A DNA stretch of 64,000 nt from NCBI RefSeq assembly GCF_036248275.1, contig NZ_CP109181.1, positions 8,556,001-8,620,000 of the forward strand. Direction: 5' to 3'. The DNA is from Streptomyces sp. NBC_01716 (GTDB taxonomy: Bacteria > Actinomycetota > Actinomycetes > Streptomycetales > Streptomycetaceae). The notes below the pieces were generated by a model that worked only from the letters and a program-made list of their open reading frames with translations, searched no databases and had not been told where the DNA came from. Made by a program: the position numbers and the translations under genes. Positions 18,069 to 25,731 of the stretch are shown here, one piece after another (position 1 is the first letter of the stretch; each line of letters opens with the position of its first letter).

Positions 18069-18362
18069 AAGCGTCATCTTGTGGCCGACACCCGCGGGCT
18101 GCCGCTGATGGTGATGGTCACCCCGGCCGACCTGCACGACTCCGCCGCGGCGAAGGAAGTCCTGTTCCGCCTCCGCCTGATGCACCCTGGGATTACCCTC
18201 GTCTGGGCTGACTCCGCCTAGGCGGGAAAGCTCGTGACCTGGGCCAAACGCTATCTCAACCTGACGATCAAGACCGTCAGCCGCCCCAAGGACACCTCCG
18301 TCTTCATCGTGCTGCCCCGCCGCTGGGTCGTCGAACGGTCGCTCGCCCGGATGATGAACGCG
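18069..18362 (+). pseudogene. IS5-family transposase fragment with an internal stop
   Basis: The plus strand reads VADTRGLPLMVMVTPADLHD, the DDE-domain start of IS5-group transposases, then LFRLRLMHPGITLVWADSA followed by an in-frame TAG. It continues past the stop with KLVTWAKRYLNLTIKTVSRP and ends with RRWVVERSLARMMNA, where homology breaks. The nonsense codon and loss of both ends show a dead remnant. Confidence 0.75.
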
Positions 18363-18688
18363 TGGTGCAGTTTCGCTCGGCTGCTCCTTGGTGCGTTCGT
18401 CGGGCTGGGTGCTGGCGGGGTGTCGGCAGTGGGTCTGGTGCTTGCCGGTGGGTTGGTGGCGTGCGTGGAGAGCGCGTGGCCGAGGCCGGTTCGTCATGTC
18501 AGGTGGGCCAGGGGTGGCCAGGGGTAAAGGTCTTTGTCCGGTTGGAGAGGCCGGTGTGGGGGCCGCGGGTCTGGCTGACTGCGGGTCGAGCCGCTGTTGG
18601 GCAAGCCGTCGTTTACTGACGTCTCGTCCGGTTGCACCGTGCACCGCGCGTTGTCGCCGAACTCGCCCGGGACCCTCGGAGCATCCGG
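18363..18688. other. Gap, G/T-rich remnant DNA
   Basis: There is no gene-like pattern. The segment 18390-18530 is G- and T-rich on the plus strand and gives only low-complexity translations. It links the dead IS5 fragment to the end of the TetR gene. Confidence 0.45.
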
Positions 18689-19321
18689 TCAGCCTCCCGT
18701 CATGCCGTCGAGCACCACCTGGAAGGCGTCGGTGACGGGCCTCAGCGCACGATCCAGCTCGTCGATGTCGACCACCGCGTCCGCCTCAGCCACCGCGTCC
18801 ACCGTGACCCAGCGCCTGAGCACCGCGACGTAGGCGGCCTGTACGGCGCCGCCGATCGCGGCCGGGACGGGAGCACTCGCGTCGAGTCCGGTGAGTTCCG
18901 CCGCGTACCCGCTCACCGTTTCGGCCCATACGCGCCAGTGCGCGGCAGCTTCCGCGACAAGCGCGGGGTCCCTGTCCAGCACGCGGAAACGGTCGAGCCA
19001 CGAGTCCGGCGCCGCCGCCTGCGAAAGGCGTGTCGACTGGACGACCGCCGCTCGCACGGCCGCCATGACGGGTACGTCGTCGGCATCACGGAGAGCCGAT
19101 CGCAGCCGCTCGACGGCGCGGTCGAATTCGCCCCACACGATCCCCGACTTCGAACCGAAGTAGCGAAAGAGCGTCGAGCGCCCGACGCCACCGGCGGCCA
19201 TGATGGCCTGGAGTGTCGTCGCCTCGTAGCCGTCGCGAAGCAGCAGGTCGAAGGCGATCTTCTCAAGGGTCTCTCGGGTCGAGGCGGGGGGTCGCCCGCG
19301 GCGATTGGGGGAGGTGGTCAT
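18689..19321 (-). CDS. TetR-family transcriptional regulator
   Basis: A 210-residue protein starting MTTSPNRRGRPPASTRETLE with a TetR N-terminal helix-turn-helix (AIMAAGGVGRSTLFRYFGSK, about 42-61). The helical ligand-binding domain follows, including the AVVQSTRLSQ and WRVWAETVSGYAAELTGL segments of the MftR-like or TetR_C group. I chose the ATG at 19321, next to the conserved DNA-binding domain; the frame stays open upstream only because it crosses the divergent gene. It is transcribed away from an alcohol dehydrogenase 111 bp distant, and a near-perfect ACC-ATAT-GGT palindrome lies between. It probably represses that gene. Confidence 0.9.
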   Translation of the reverse strand: MTTSPNRRGRPPASTRETLEKIAFDLLLRDGYEATTLQAIMAAGGVGRSTLFRYFGSKSGIVWGEFDRAVERLRSALRDADDVPVMAAVRAAVVQSTRLSQAAAPDSWLDRFRVLDRDPALVAEAAAHWRVWAETVSGYAAELTGLDASAPVPAAIGGAVQAAYVAVLRRWVTVDAVAEADAVVDIDELDRALRPVTDAFQVVLDGMTGG

Positions 19322-19359
19322 CGCCCGAGCGTAGTGGAGGAGTATTTTTGGGACGAGGT

Positions 19360-19371
19360 ACCGATATTGGT
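19360..19371. promoter_or_regulatory. Candidate TetR operator
   Basis: ACCGATATTGGT is a near-perfect palindrome (one mismatched pair) in the 111-bp gap between the divergent TetR and dehydrogenase genes. Its position between the two start codons suits a shared operator. Confidence 0.5.
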
Positions 19372-19432
19372 CCGGTTGACCGCTCACACCACACCGGCCA
19401 CCCGCCGGGAGACAAGCTCCAGGGAGCAGAGA

Positions 19433-20371
19433 ATGCGCGCATGGCAGTTCACCGAAGTAGGGAAGCCCCTCACCCTGAGAGAGGTGCCGGCGCCGACACC
19501 GGACGCCGACGAACTCGTCGTGCACGTCCGCGCCGCCGGGCTCTGCCACAGCGACGTCGGGTTCCTCGACGGCACGCTGACGCCACTGCTCTCGTTCCGC
19601 CCGATCACGCTGGGCCACGAGATTGCGGGGGTCGTCTCCGCCGTGGGATCTGGTGTGACGCGGTTCACCGTGGGCCAGAAGGTCGTCATCCCCGCAGCCA
19701 TCGAGGGTCCGGGAACATCGAAGAACGGCGGGTTCGCGGATGAGGTCGTCGTCCTTGAACGACTCGTCGTCGCACTGCCCGACGGGGTGCCGTTCGATCA
19801 GGCGGCAGCCGCCACCGACGCGGGGCTTACCTCGTACCACGCGGTCTCGGTACAGGGGAAAGTCACCGCCGGCTCCCGAGTCGGGATCATCGGCCTCGGC
19901 GGGCTCGGCTCGCTCGGCGCGCAGACGGCGCTCGCACTCGGCGCAACGCTGTTCGTCGCCGAGAAGAACGAGCGCGTGCACGATTTCGCCCGCTCACTCG
20001 GCGCCGAAAGGGTCGTTGGCGACATCACCGACCTCGCCAGTGAGAACCTCGACGTGGTCATCGACTTCGCCGGGTTCGGGACGACCACCGACGGTGCGAT
20101 CCACTCCGTCCGCCGGGGCGGACGTATCGTCCAGGTCGGCCTCGGCCGCGCGCGTGGCGAGATCGACCTTCAGGCACTCACCCTCAACGAGGTCGAACTC
20201 GTCGGCTCGCAGGCCGGGTCGAAGGAGGACTGCGCGGCGGTGCTGGACCTCGTGGCCGAAGGGAAGCTGTCCTCGCGCATCACCGAGATCGGTTTCGAGG
20301 AGATCGGCGACGGCGTCGGCCGACTGGAGCGCGGTGAGGTCATCGGACGGCTGGTCGCCGCCTTCGGATGA
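19433..20371 (+). CDS. Zinc-dependent alcohol dehydrogenase, MDR superfamily
   Basis: A 312-residue medium-chain dehydrogenase starting at ATG 19433 with AGGGAG upstream. The catalytic zinc ligands are in GLCHSDVGF (Cys37 region) and GHEIAGVVSAVGSGV. The NAD(P)-binding motif is GLGGLGSLGAQTALALGA. The structural zinc loop with four cysteines is missing: after PAAIEGPGTSKNGGF the chain goes straight on, which also explains the shorter length (usual 340-350). It oxidises alcohols or reduces aldehydes with a nicotinamide cofactor; the substrate cannot be read from sequence. It is likely controlled by the divergent TetR protein. Confidence 0.9.
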   Translation: MRAWQFTEVGKPLTLREVPAPTPDADELVVHVRAAGLCHSDVGFLDGTLTPLLSFRPITLGHEIAGVVSAVGSGVTRFTVGQKVVIPAAIEGPGTSKNGGFADEVVVLERLVVALPDGVPFDQAAAATDAGLTSYHAVSVQGKVTAGSRVGIIGLGGLGSLGAQTALALGATLFVAEKNERVHDFARSLGAERVVGDITDLASENLDVVIDFAGFGTTTDGAIHSVRRGGRIVQVGLGRARGEIDLQALTLNEVELVGSQAGSKEDCAAVLDLVAEGKLSSRITEIGFEEIGDGVGRLERGEVIGRLVAAFG

Positions 20372-20477
20372 CATCCCTTGTGCGGACACCGACGGCCGTC
20401 CTCGACTTCGATCATTCACGATCGCGCGCCGCCGCGAGGGGAAGGCGCAGGACTGCGTGGAGCACTTCGACGGCGAC

Positions 20478-20831
20478 ATGAGCGCGTACGAACGTCGGAA
20501 CAGCACCGGCAACACGACGTTCAACATCGGGGAGAACACGGGCAACATCGCCGCGAACAGCCGTGACTTCACCATGAACGCCACGACCAACAAGGACGCG
20601 ATCGACCCCGCAGTCGTCATGCCGGCCCGCGCACTGCGTCAGGCCGCGCCTGCCCTGGAACTGCCGGAAGAAGACGCCCTCGAGTTCACCCAGCTCGCCA
20701 CGCGTCTCGAAACCGAGCCCGCCAACGGCTCTCCCGACCCCAGCCGGCCCCAGCGCTGGGGCGGATCCATCGTCGGCATCCTCAACTCCCCCGTAGTCAG
20801 TGGAGCCCTGGGAAGCGTGCTCGCCGCATAA
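20478..20831 (+). CDS. Small protein with an N-terminal amyloid-like FNIGENTGN motif
   Basis: A 117-residue protein that begins MSAYERRNSTGNTTFNIGEN and continues with TGNIAANSRDFTMNATTN. The Asn/Gly/Thr-rich, beta-prone segment with I-G-x-N resembles short amyloid-forming motifs (RHIM-like and bacterial amyloid signalling sequences) found in actinobacterial conflict proteins. A helical, Ala/Glu-rich middle (DALEFTQLATRLETEPANG) and a hydrophobic C-terminal segment (VGILNSPVVSGALGSVLAA) follow. It stands alone on the plus strand and ends before a strong terminator. The amyloid reading is an inference from motif shape only; no family is recognised. Confidence 0.6.
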   Translation: MSAYERRNSTGNTTFNIGENTGNIAANSRDFTMNATTNKDAIDPAVVMPARALRQAAPALELPEEDALEFTQLATRLETEPANGSPDPSRPQRWGGSIVGILNSPVVSGALGSVLAA

Positions 20832-20890
20832 ACCGGCACGGTGCTTCCGGGCCTGCCTCCCGCGTAAGACCGCAACCCAGAATGACCACG

Positions 20891-20927
20891 GGGTGGGCCG
20901 CAAGAGAAAACTCTTGCGGCCCATCCC
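20891..20927. terminator. Strong bidirectional terminator hairpin
   Basis: Arms of about 16 bases (GGGTGGGCCGCAAGAG with CTCTTGCGGCCCATCCC, one G-T pair) close a short A-rich loop. The hairpin lies between the convergent ends of the small protein gene and the helicase-associated-domain gene, so it can stop transcription from both sides. Confidence 0.85.
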
Positions 20928-20933
20928 GTAGTA

Positions 20934-22030
20934 CTACGCCGCCGCCCATTCGAGTCCGAGGTTGGCGAGCATGGTGAGCTTGTCTGTGGTGGGTTTGGTG
21001 CGGTGGGTTTTCTGGTTCGTGATCGATAGTCTCCGAGTTTGATGTCCGACTGGTTTCCCAGCAGTTCTAGGTGTCTTCTGGGGGCTGTCAGGGAGCCGGT
21101 GCGTGTCTTGTGCTGGGTGAGGGTTGCTTCGCTTTTCTCGAAGGCGCTTATGGGCGCTGTGGCCGGCTTCGCGGGCGTGTCAGGTTCCGCCGGGGCCGGG
21201 GTCGGGGCCGGTGGGGTGATGCGGAGTTGTTCCGGGCGGTCGCGGTGTTCGTCGGTCAGGGCCGCCGACACCTCGGGTTTCCGCTGCCGGGTGAGCCTTT
21301 TGGCGATGTCGATGCCATGGACGGTGATTCCTGGCTGTAGCTCGGTCATGCCGGCTTCGTCACGCAGCAGTTCACGTGCGGCGGCGTAGTGGCGCTGCCA
21401 CTGGGCCGGCCGCGCCGGGTTCCAGTCCTCGTCGATCTCCTTCAACGTTGTTTCCCATTCAGGGTGTCCGGCCACCGCTCCGGGGCGGCGGAGGTTGGAC
21501 GGTCACTGTCCCACCGGCCTGTCCAGCACCGTTGCGGTCCGGGGCGCGCACAGCGTCCAGTACTGGTCGTCGTACGCGCGGGCTGCCGCCAGGTTCTCCT
21601 GGAACCGCTCATCCGCCACGGACCAGACCATGCCCAGCCTCTCCAGCCGCGCCGCGCGCCGGCCGGTCATCTGTCCGGCCCCGTACTCGCGCCGCTGCTC
21701 CGCGACCCGGGCCCCCAGCGGGAACGGGCCCTCCCGGTGCCCGTGCAGCACCCGGGCATGGCCCTCACGCTCCACGAACTCCCTCAGCGCCGCCCAGCCG
21801 CGCGCCCAGTCCTGCCGTTCGGTGTCGATCACGTTGAAGGACACCCAGTCCGCGACCATCACCCGATCACGCGGAGCCGCGAAACGGAGCAGCAGCCGGG
21901 ATTCTTCCTCGTCACCCTCGGGCCCGGATCCGATGTTCACGGACGGCTGCGCGACGTCCTTCTGCGGCTCCTGCGGGATCGCGAGCAATTCCACGGCCTC
22001 TTCGTCGTGAGCGCGCAGCCCGGGACTGTA
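20934..22030 (-). pseudogene. Helicase-associated (HA) domain protein, C-terminal part, broken
   Basis: The minus strand carries repeated HA domains: WARGWAALREFVEREGHARV, then RAARLERLGMVWSVADERFQ and ENLAAARAYDDQYWTLCAP, a later WNPARPAQWQRHYAAARELL, and near the stop KLTMLANLGLEWAAA. In Streptomyces these follow a DEAD/DEAH helicase in large accessory proteins. Three lesions are visible. Upstream sequence is replaced by an IS256 element at about 22030. A TGA stands where the pattern expects Trp (after RPVGQ, near 21501), with the frame continuing unchanged. A frameshift lies near 21020. The helicase half is absent, so this is a decayed remnant. Confidence 0.75.
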
Positions 22031-22054
22031 AGGGGTTCGGTGTAACTCCCGATC

Positions 22055-23012
22055 ATGGAAGATGCATCGATGACGAAGGCTGTGTCGGCGAAGGCTGTGG
22101 ACGACCGGCTGATCGACGAGCTGGTGGGCCGAGCCCAGGCCGAGGGCCTGCAGCTGACCGGCGAGGGCGGACTTCTCCGGCAACTGACCAAGCGGCTGTT
22201 GGAGTCGGCCCTGGAGGGCGAGATCACCGACCACCTCGGACATGACAAGCACGACCCGGCGGGCAGGGACGGCGGCGACTCCCGCAGCGGCGAACGCTCC
22301 AGGACCGTGCTGACCGATGTCGGCCCGGTGGAGACAGCCGTGCCCCGCGACCGCGACGGCTCCTTCGAGCCGAAGATCGTCAAGAAGCGGCGGAAGCGCC
22401 TGACCGGCGTCGACGAGATGGTCATCTCGCCGGCCGTGAAGGGCTTGACCACCGGTGAGGTCCAGGCCCACCTGGCGGAGGTCTATGGCGCGGAGGTCTC
22501 CCGCCAGACCGTCTCCACCTTCACCGACATAGTGCTGGGGGGCATGGCCGAATGGCAGAGCCGCCCGCTCGACGCCGTCTGTCCGGTGGTCTTCATCGAC
22601 GCCGTCCACGTGAGAATTCGTGACGGCGCGGTCGCCAACCGGCCCGTGACCACCGAGGGCCGGCGGGAGATCCTGGGACTGTGGGCGGGCGACGGCGGCG
22701 AGGGCGCCGAGCGCTGGCTGCGCATCCTCACCGAGATCAGGAACTGCGGCGTCAGCGACGTCCTCATGCTGGTCCGCGACGGGCTCAAGGGCCTGCCCGA
22801 GGCGGTGGAGACCGTCTGGCCGCAGACGATCGTGCGGACCTGCGTGGTGCACCTGCTGCGGAACTCCTTCCGCTGTGCCGCCCGTCAGGACTGGGACAAG
22901 ATCGCCAAGCTTCTCAAGCCCGTCTGCACCGCTCCCGCCGAAGAGGCCGCCCTGGACCGGTTCGCCGAGTTCGCCGATGCCTGGGGCCGGAAGTTTCTCC
23001 CACTCCTCGAAC
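22055..23012 (+). pseudogene. IS256-family transposase, 3' truncated
   Basis: The frame starts MEDASMTKAVSAKAVDDRLI and matches IS256-type (MULE-like) transposases: LTKRLLESALEGEITDHLGH, GPVETAVPRDRDGSFEPKIV and the catalytic-region CPVVFIDAVHVRIRDG with its first Asp, then MLVRDGLKGLPEAVETVWPQ with the second. Similarity stops after FADAWGRKF near 22995-23012, and the frame runs into antisense caspase sequence. About 90 residues, including the final catalytic Glu region, are lost. A deletion joined the element to a truncated caspase gene. Confidence 0.8.
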
Positions 23013-23629
23013 GAAAGATGGGAGCGTGTGTAGCCTGCGGCCTCATCCTTCATTTTCTCCAGGCTCAGTGAAACAAGCCTGGTGAAATCGCCGATCAGAG
23101 GCTCCTCGTCGAAGTCTCCGCTGGTGACCACGGCGATCGACCGCGAACGCCGGCGCGCTGGGCTCAAGTCCTGCAGCCGCGAACGCAGTTCGCCGTCGAG
23201 AGAACCCGCGAAGCACGAGTCGACCATGATCAGGATGTGTTCTGCGGGGCTGTCCATCAGCGCGGCGATGAACTCACCGGTCGGGAACGCAGTGCTCAGC
23301 AACCGCTCGTCGTCCGTGTGTATGAACGTCAGATAGTGACGACCGGACGAACTGCGCGCTCCGTGCCCGGTGATGTAGACCACCAGCGCCTCGTCGTAGA
23401 AGACCTCGTTGAGCTCCTCGGCAAGGAACGAGCGCAGGTCAGCCGTCCTGTGTAGCTGCTTGGGCCGTGAGAGGGCGAAACGGCGCTCACTGTCCAGGGC
23501 GCTGCCACTCAGCCACCCTGTCACCACTGCCACCTGAGCGGTGATGGCCTTGGTGAACGACTCGTCCGCGTAGCCGTAGTCGTCAACTCCGATGACCACA
23601 AGCCGTCTTGAGACGCAGGGGTCGTCCAC
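22995..23629 (-). pseudogene. Caspase-like (peptidase C14) protein, C-terminally truncated
   Basis: About 210 residues of a caspase/metacaspase-type domain start at ATG 23629 (CVSRRLVVIGVDDYGYADES). The catalytic dyad is present: His89 in VVYITGHGAR and Cys139 in IMVDSCFAGSLDG. Later segments (VVTSGDFDEEPLIGDFTRLV, SHLSFEEWEKL) fit the end of the protease fold. The sequence then runs into the antisense of the IS256 transposase, so the former C-terminal effector or partner domain is lost. In bacteria such proteases are often fused or linked to defence and signalling domains. The protease domain itself may still fold. Confidence 0.75.
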
Positions 23630-23805
23630 CTTGCCACGCTCACTTCACTCGTTCCGGCTACGGGCACACCACTGTAGTCAAGAGCTGTACGCCAGAACGG
23701 GTGGCGGTTCTCGACCGAGCTGGATCACCACGAGCGATGAGCGGGGCCGCTAACATCACATCACCACACCGGCCGGTCATGGCGGGGACGACCGCGGAGG
23801 AGCGA

Positions 23806-24669
23806 ATGGACAGCTTGCGTGTTGTCGGCGTCCACGGAATCTGGCAGGGCAACACCAACAGCGAGAAGCTGGCGGCTGATTGGCGCGGAGCACTCACCAG
23901 AGGCATGAGCCGCCATTTCGGCGCCGACATCCCGATCCCTGCGCTGACTGTACGTCACTACGCGGAAGAGTTCCGGCGCCGTAAGGGCACACTGGGACCG
24001 GGAGCCGACGTCTTCGACGACCAGCCGATCGACGCCGATGAAGAAGCTTTCATCGCCGAAGCCCTCACCGAGGTTGTTCCACAAGCCCCCGCAGCGGCTC
24101 CTCAGCAGGTCGGAACGCTCGGCATGGGGCTGCCGTACCTCCCTCTGCCGGTCACCCGGCTGATGGCCGGTATCGACGCCACCTGCGGGCGTCACACAGG
24201 CAAGCGCCTGCTGTACACCGTCCGCCAGGTTTACAAGTACCTGTACAAGGGAGATATCGGTGCACGTATCCGCGACGTAGTCCGGGAAGACCTTACGCAG
24301 CCGGGCACCCGTGTGACCATCGCTCATTCGCTGGGAAGCGTTGTCGTCTACGACCTGTTCCACCGCGGTGAACTCGACCCCGCCTCATGCGACGTGAGCA
24401 CCTTCATCACTTGCGGCTCTCCGCTCGGCTGGCCCACCGTAAGGCGCGCCGTCAACGGACTTGAGCACCCGCTGTCCGTACCGGGGGGTGTCGAATGGGT
24501 CAACGTGTACTCTCTGGGCGACTTGGTGGCTCTGGGACAAGGACTTGCTGGAGTGGCCCTCAAGGTCAGGGACGAGGAAGTCAGCAACGGGACCGCGCCG
24601 CACGAAGTAACGCGTTATCTCGACAAGCGCCCCGTATCCGAATCAGTTGTCCGCGCGCTCGCGATCTAG
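23806..24669 (+). CDS. Alpha/beta-hydrolase (lipase-like), divergent from the caspase gene
   Basis: A 287-residue serine hydrolase. The N-terminus has the early strand and oxyanion segment RVVGVHGIWQGNTNSEKLAA; the nucleophile elbow is TIAHSLGSVVVYDLFHRG with Ser175. Later segments VSTFITCGSPLGWP and VEWVNVYSLGDLVALGQGL carry the likely acid residue. I chose ATG 23806 because GGAGGA lies seven bases before it; an earlier ATG at 23779 is possible. It faces away from the caspase gene across about 175 bp. Hydrolases of this type occur as effectors or accessory proteins in bacterial conflict systems, but a metabolic role is equally possible. Confidence 0.8.
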   Translation: MDSLRVVGVHGIWQGNTNSEKLAADWRGALTRGMSRHFGADIPIPALTVRHYAEEFRRRKGTLGPGADVFDDQPIDADEEAFIAEALTEVVPQAPAAAPQQVGTLGMGLPYLPLPVTRLMAGIDATCGRHTGKRLLYTVRQVYKYLYKGDIGARIRDVVREDLTQPGTRVTIAHSLGSVVVYDLFHRGELDPASCDVSTFITCGSPLGWPTVRRAVNGLEHPLSVPGGVEWVNVYSLGDLVALGQGLAGVALKVRDEEVSNGTAPHEVTRYLDKRPVSESVVRALAI

Positions 24670-24722
24670 GACCTCTCACCCGGCTCGCAGCCGTAGAACT
24701 GTCCTGCTGCTTGACGTGTGCA

Positions 24723-24749
24723 GCATGATTAATGAATCATTAATCATGC
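24723..24749. promoter_or_regulatory. 27-bp perfect palindrome over a start codon
   Basis: The arms CATGATTAATGA and TCATTAATCATG are exact inverted copies around a single A, with a further G/C pair outside. It is strikingly AT-rich for this genome and covers the ATG of the next gene, a winged-helix regulator. That makes an autoregulatory operator the simplest reading. Confidence 0.75.
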
Positions 24750-25066
24750 CTCACGAGCAGATGCGCTGTGTCTCCGCGAAGCTGTTCGGCAATCGCTATC
24801 GTGCCGAGCTGATGCTGGCGTTGGTGCACGCAGGTACTCAGGGGGTCTGCATGGGGGATCTCGCCCTTCGGAACGGGGTGCCGCCGGGCGTCTACCGGGC
24901 TCCGATGGGGGCACTGATGGCTCTGGGGCTGGCGGAGGCTCTCCCCGCAGTGGCTGGGGAGCGGCGTCGTTGGCACCGGACCACGGCCCAGTCCCCGCTA
25001 TGGCCGTTGCTTCGGCCGCTGCTGGACTGTTTGGCCGAGGAGGCGTCCCCTGCACCGGCACCGTAG
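24746..25066 (+). CDS. Winged-helix (ArsR/MarR-like) transcriptional regulator
   Basis: A 106-residue protein: MPHEQMRCVSAKLFGNRYRA, then GVCMGDLALRNGVPPGVYRA, a helix-turn-helix-like stretch at about 34-55, a helix AALMALGLAEAL and a wing-like AGERRRWHRT. Its C-terminal helix contains WPLLRPLLDCLAEE. The start could be the ATG at 24725 (seven codons longer), but both ATGs lie inside the 27-bp palindrome. The size and fold suit a small dimeric repressor that shuts off its own gene. Confidence 0.7.
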   Translation: MPHEQMRCVSAKLFGNRYRAELMLALVHAGTQGVCMGDLALRNGVPPGVYRAPMGALMALGLAEALPAVAGERRRWHRTTAQSPLWPLLRPLLDCLAEEASPAPAP

Positions 25067-25116
25067 ACGGGATGCCCCTGCGGGCACGGGAATCGCACTA
25101 GGGCAGGGTGGGGTCT

Positions 25117-25731
25117 ATGTCAGCCGTCACGAGCAGCGCAATGGGCAGTTCGGTCAGAGCCGCTTCGGGCGCCCTGGTCCATCCCGGCGGCCACGCGCAG
25201 ACGCTCTCCCTGCTTGGCACCGACGCCCTGCTCTTCTACCGCTTCGACGCGACCGAGCACTCCCGCAGGCGGCGCGCCGGAATGAAGGCCCTGACCGGTA
25301 TGGGGCCGCTGGAGACGCTGCTGACTCTGCCGGTGGACATGCCCGTTCCCCTGGACTCCCTCAGTGCGAAGGACAGGGCCGCTGTTCGCAGGCTTCCGGC
25401 CGGCTCGGCCGACCGTGACCGGCATGAGATCACCCGCCACGCTGTGCGTCCCCTGCACGTGGACCTGGCGGTCGTGACCGCGGAGCAGCCGAGGCGGGGC
25501 CTGGAAGCGGCCACTCGCTTCGCCCCGTTCTGCAGCCGGGCGGTTTTGCTGCGGCGTCCGGCTCCTCGGATGGACGATTTCCTCAACGAGGCGTCGTTCT
25601 ACGGGGTGGGTGTACTCGTCGACTCGTCCTGCGGCATCGAGATGGTGCTGGAGCCGCGCGCCTACCGGCCGCAGCGTCATACGGCTGCGGCCTGGAATTT
25701 CACCGAGGAGCTGTATCAGCGGGTGCGCTGA
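25117..25731 (+). CDS. Hypothetical protein, possibly conserved in Streptomyces
   Basis: A 204-residue protein starting MSAVTSSAMGSSVRAASGAL. It has HAQTLSLLGTDALLFYRFDA, THAVRPLHVDLAVVTAEQPR and a C-terminal part with SFYGVGVLVDSSCGIEMVLE followed by YRPQRHTAAAWNFTEELYQR. No membrane segment or catalytic motif is evident. It runs towards the TGT-like gene and overlaps its end by 16 bases, a convergent arrangement. The family is not recognised; it might belong with the neighbouring XRE-ImmA pair. Confidence 0.6.
   Translation: MSAVTSSAMGSSVRAASGALVHPGGHAQTLSLLGTDALLFYRFDATEHSRRRRAGMKALTGMGPLETLLTLPVDMPVPLDSLSAKDRAAVRRLPAGSADRDRHEITRHAVRPLHVDLAVVTAEQPRRGLEAATRFAPFCSRAVLLRRPAPRMDDFLNEASFYGVGVLVDSSCGIEMVLEPRAYRPQRHTAAAWNFTEELYQRVR

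Noticed and set aside
21503..23629. A single 708-residue minus-strand protein joining caspase and HA domains
   Set aside because: Its middle third is only the antisense of the IS256 transposase. The two ends are separate truncated genes.
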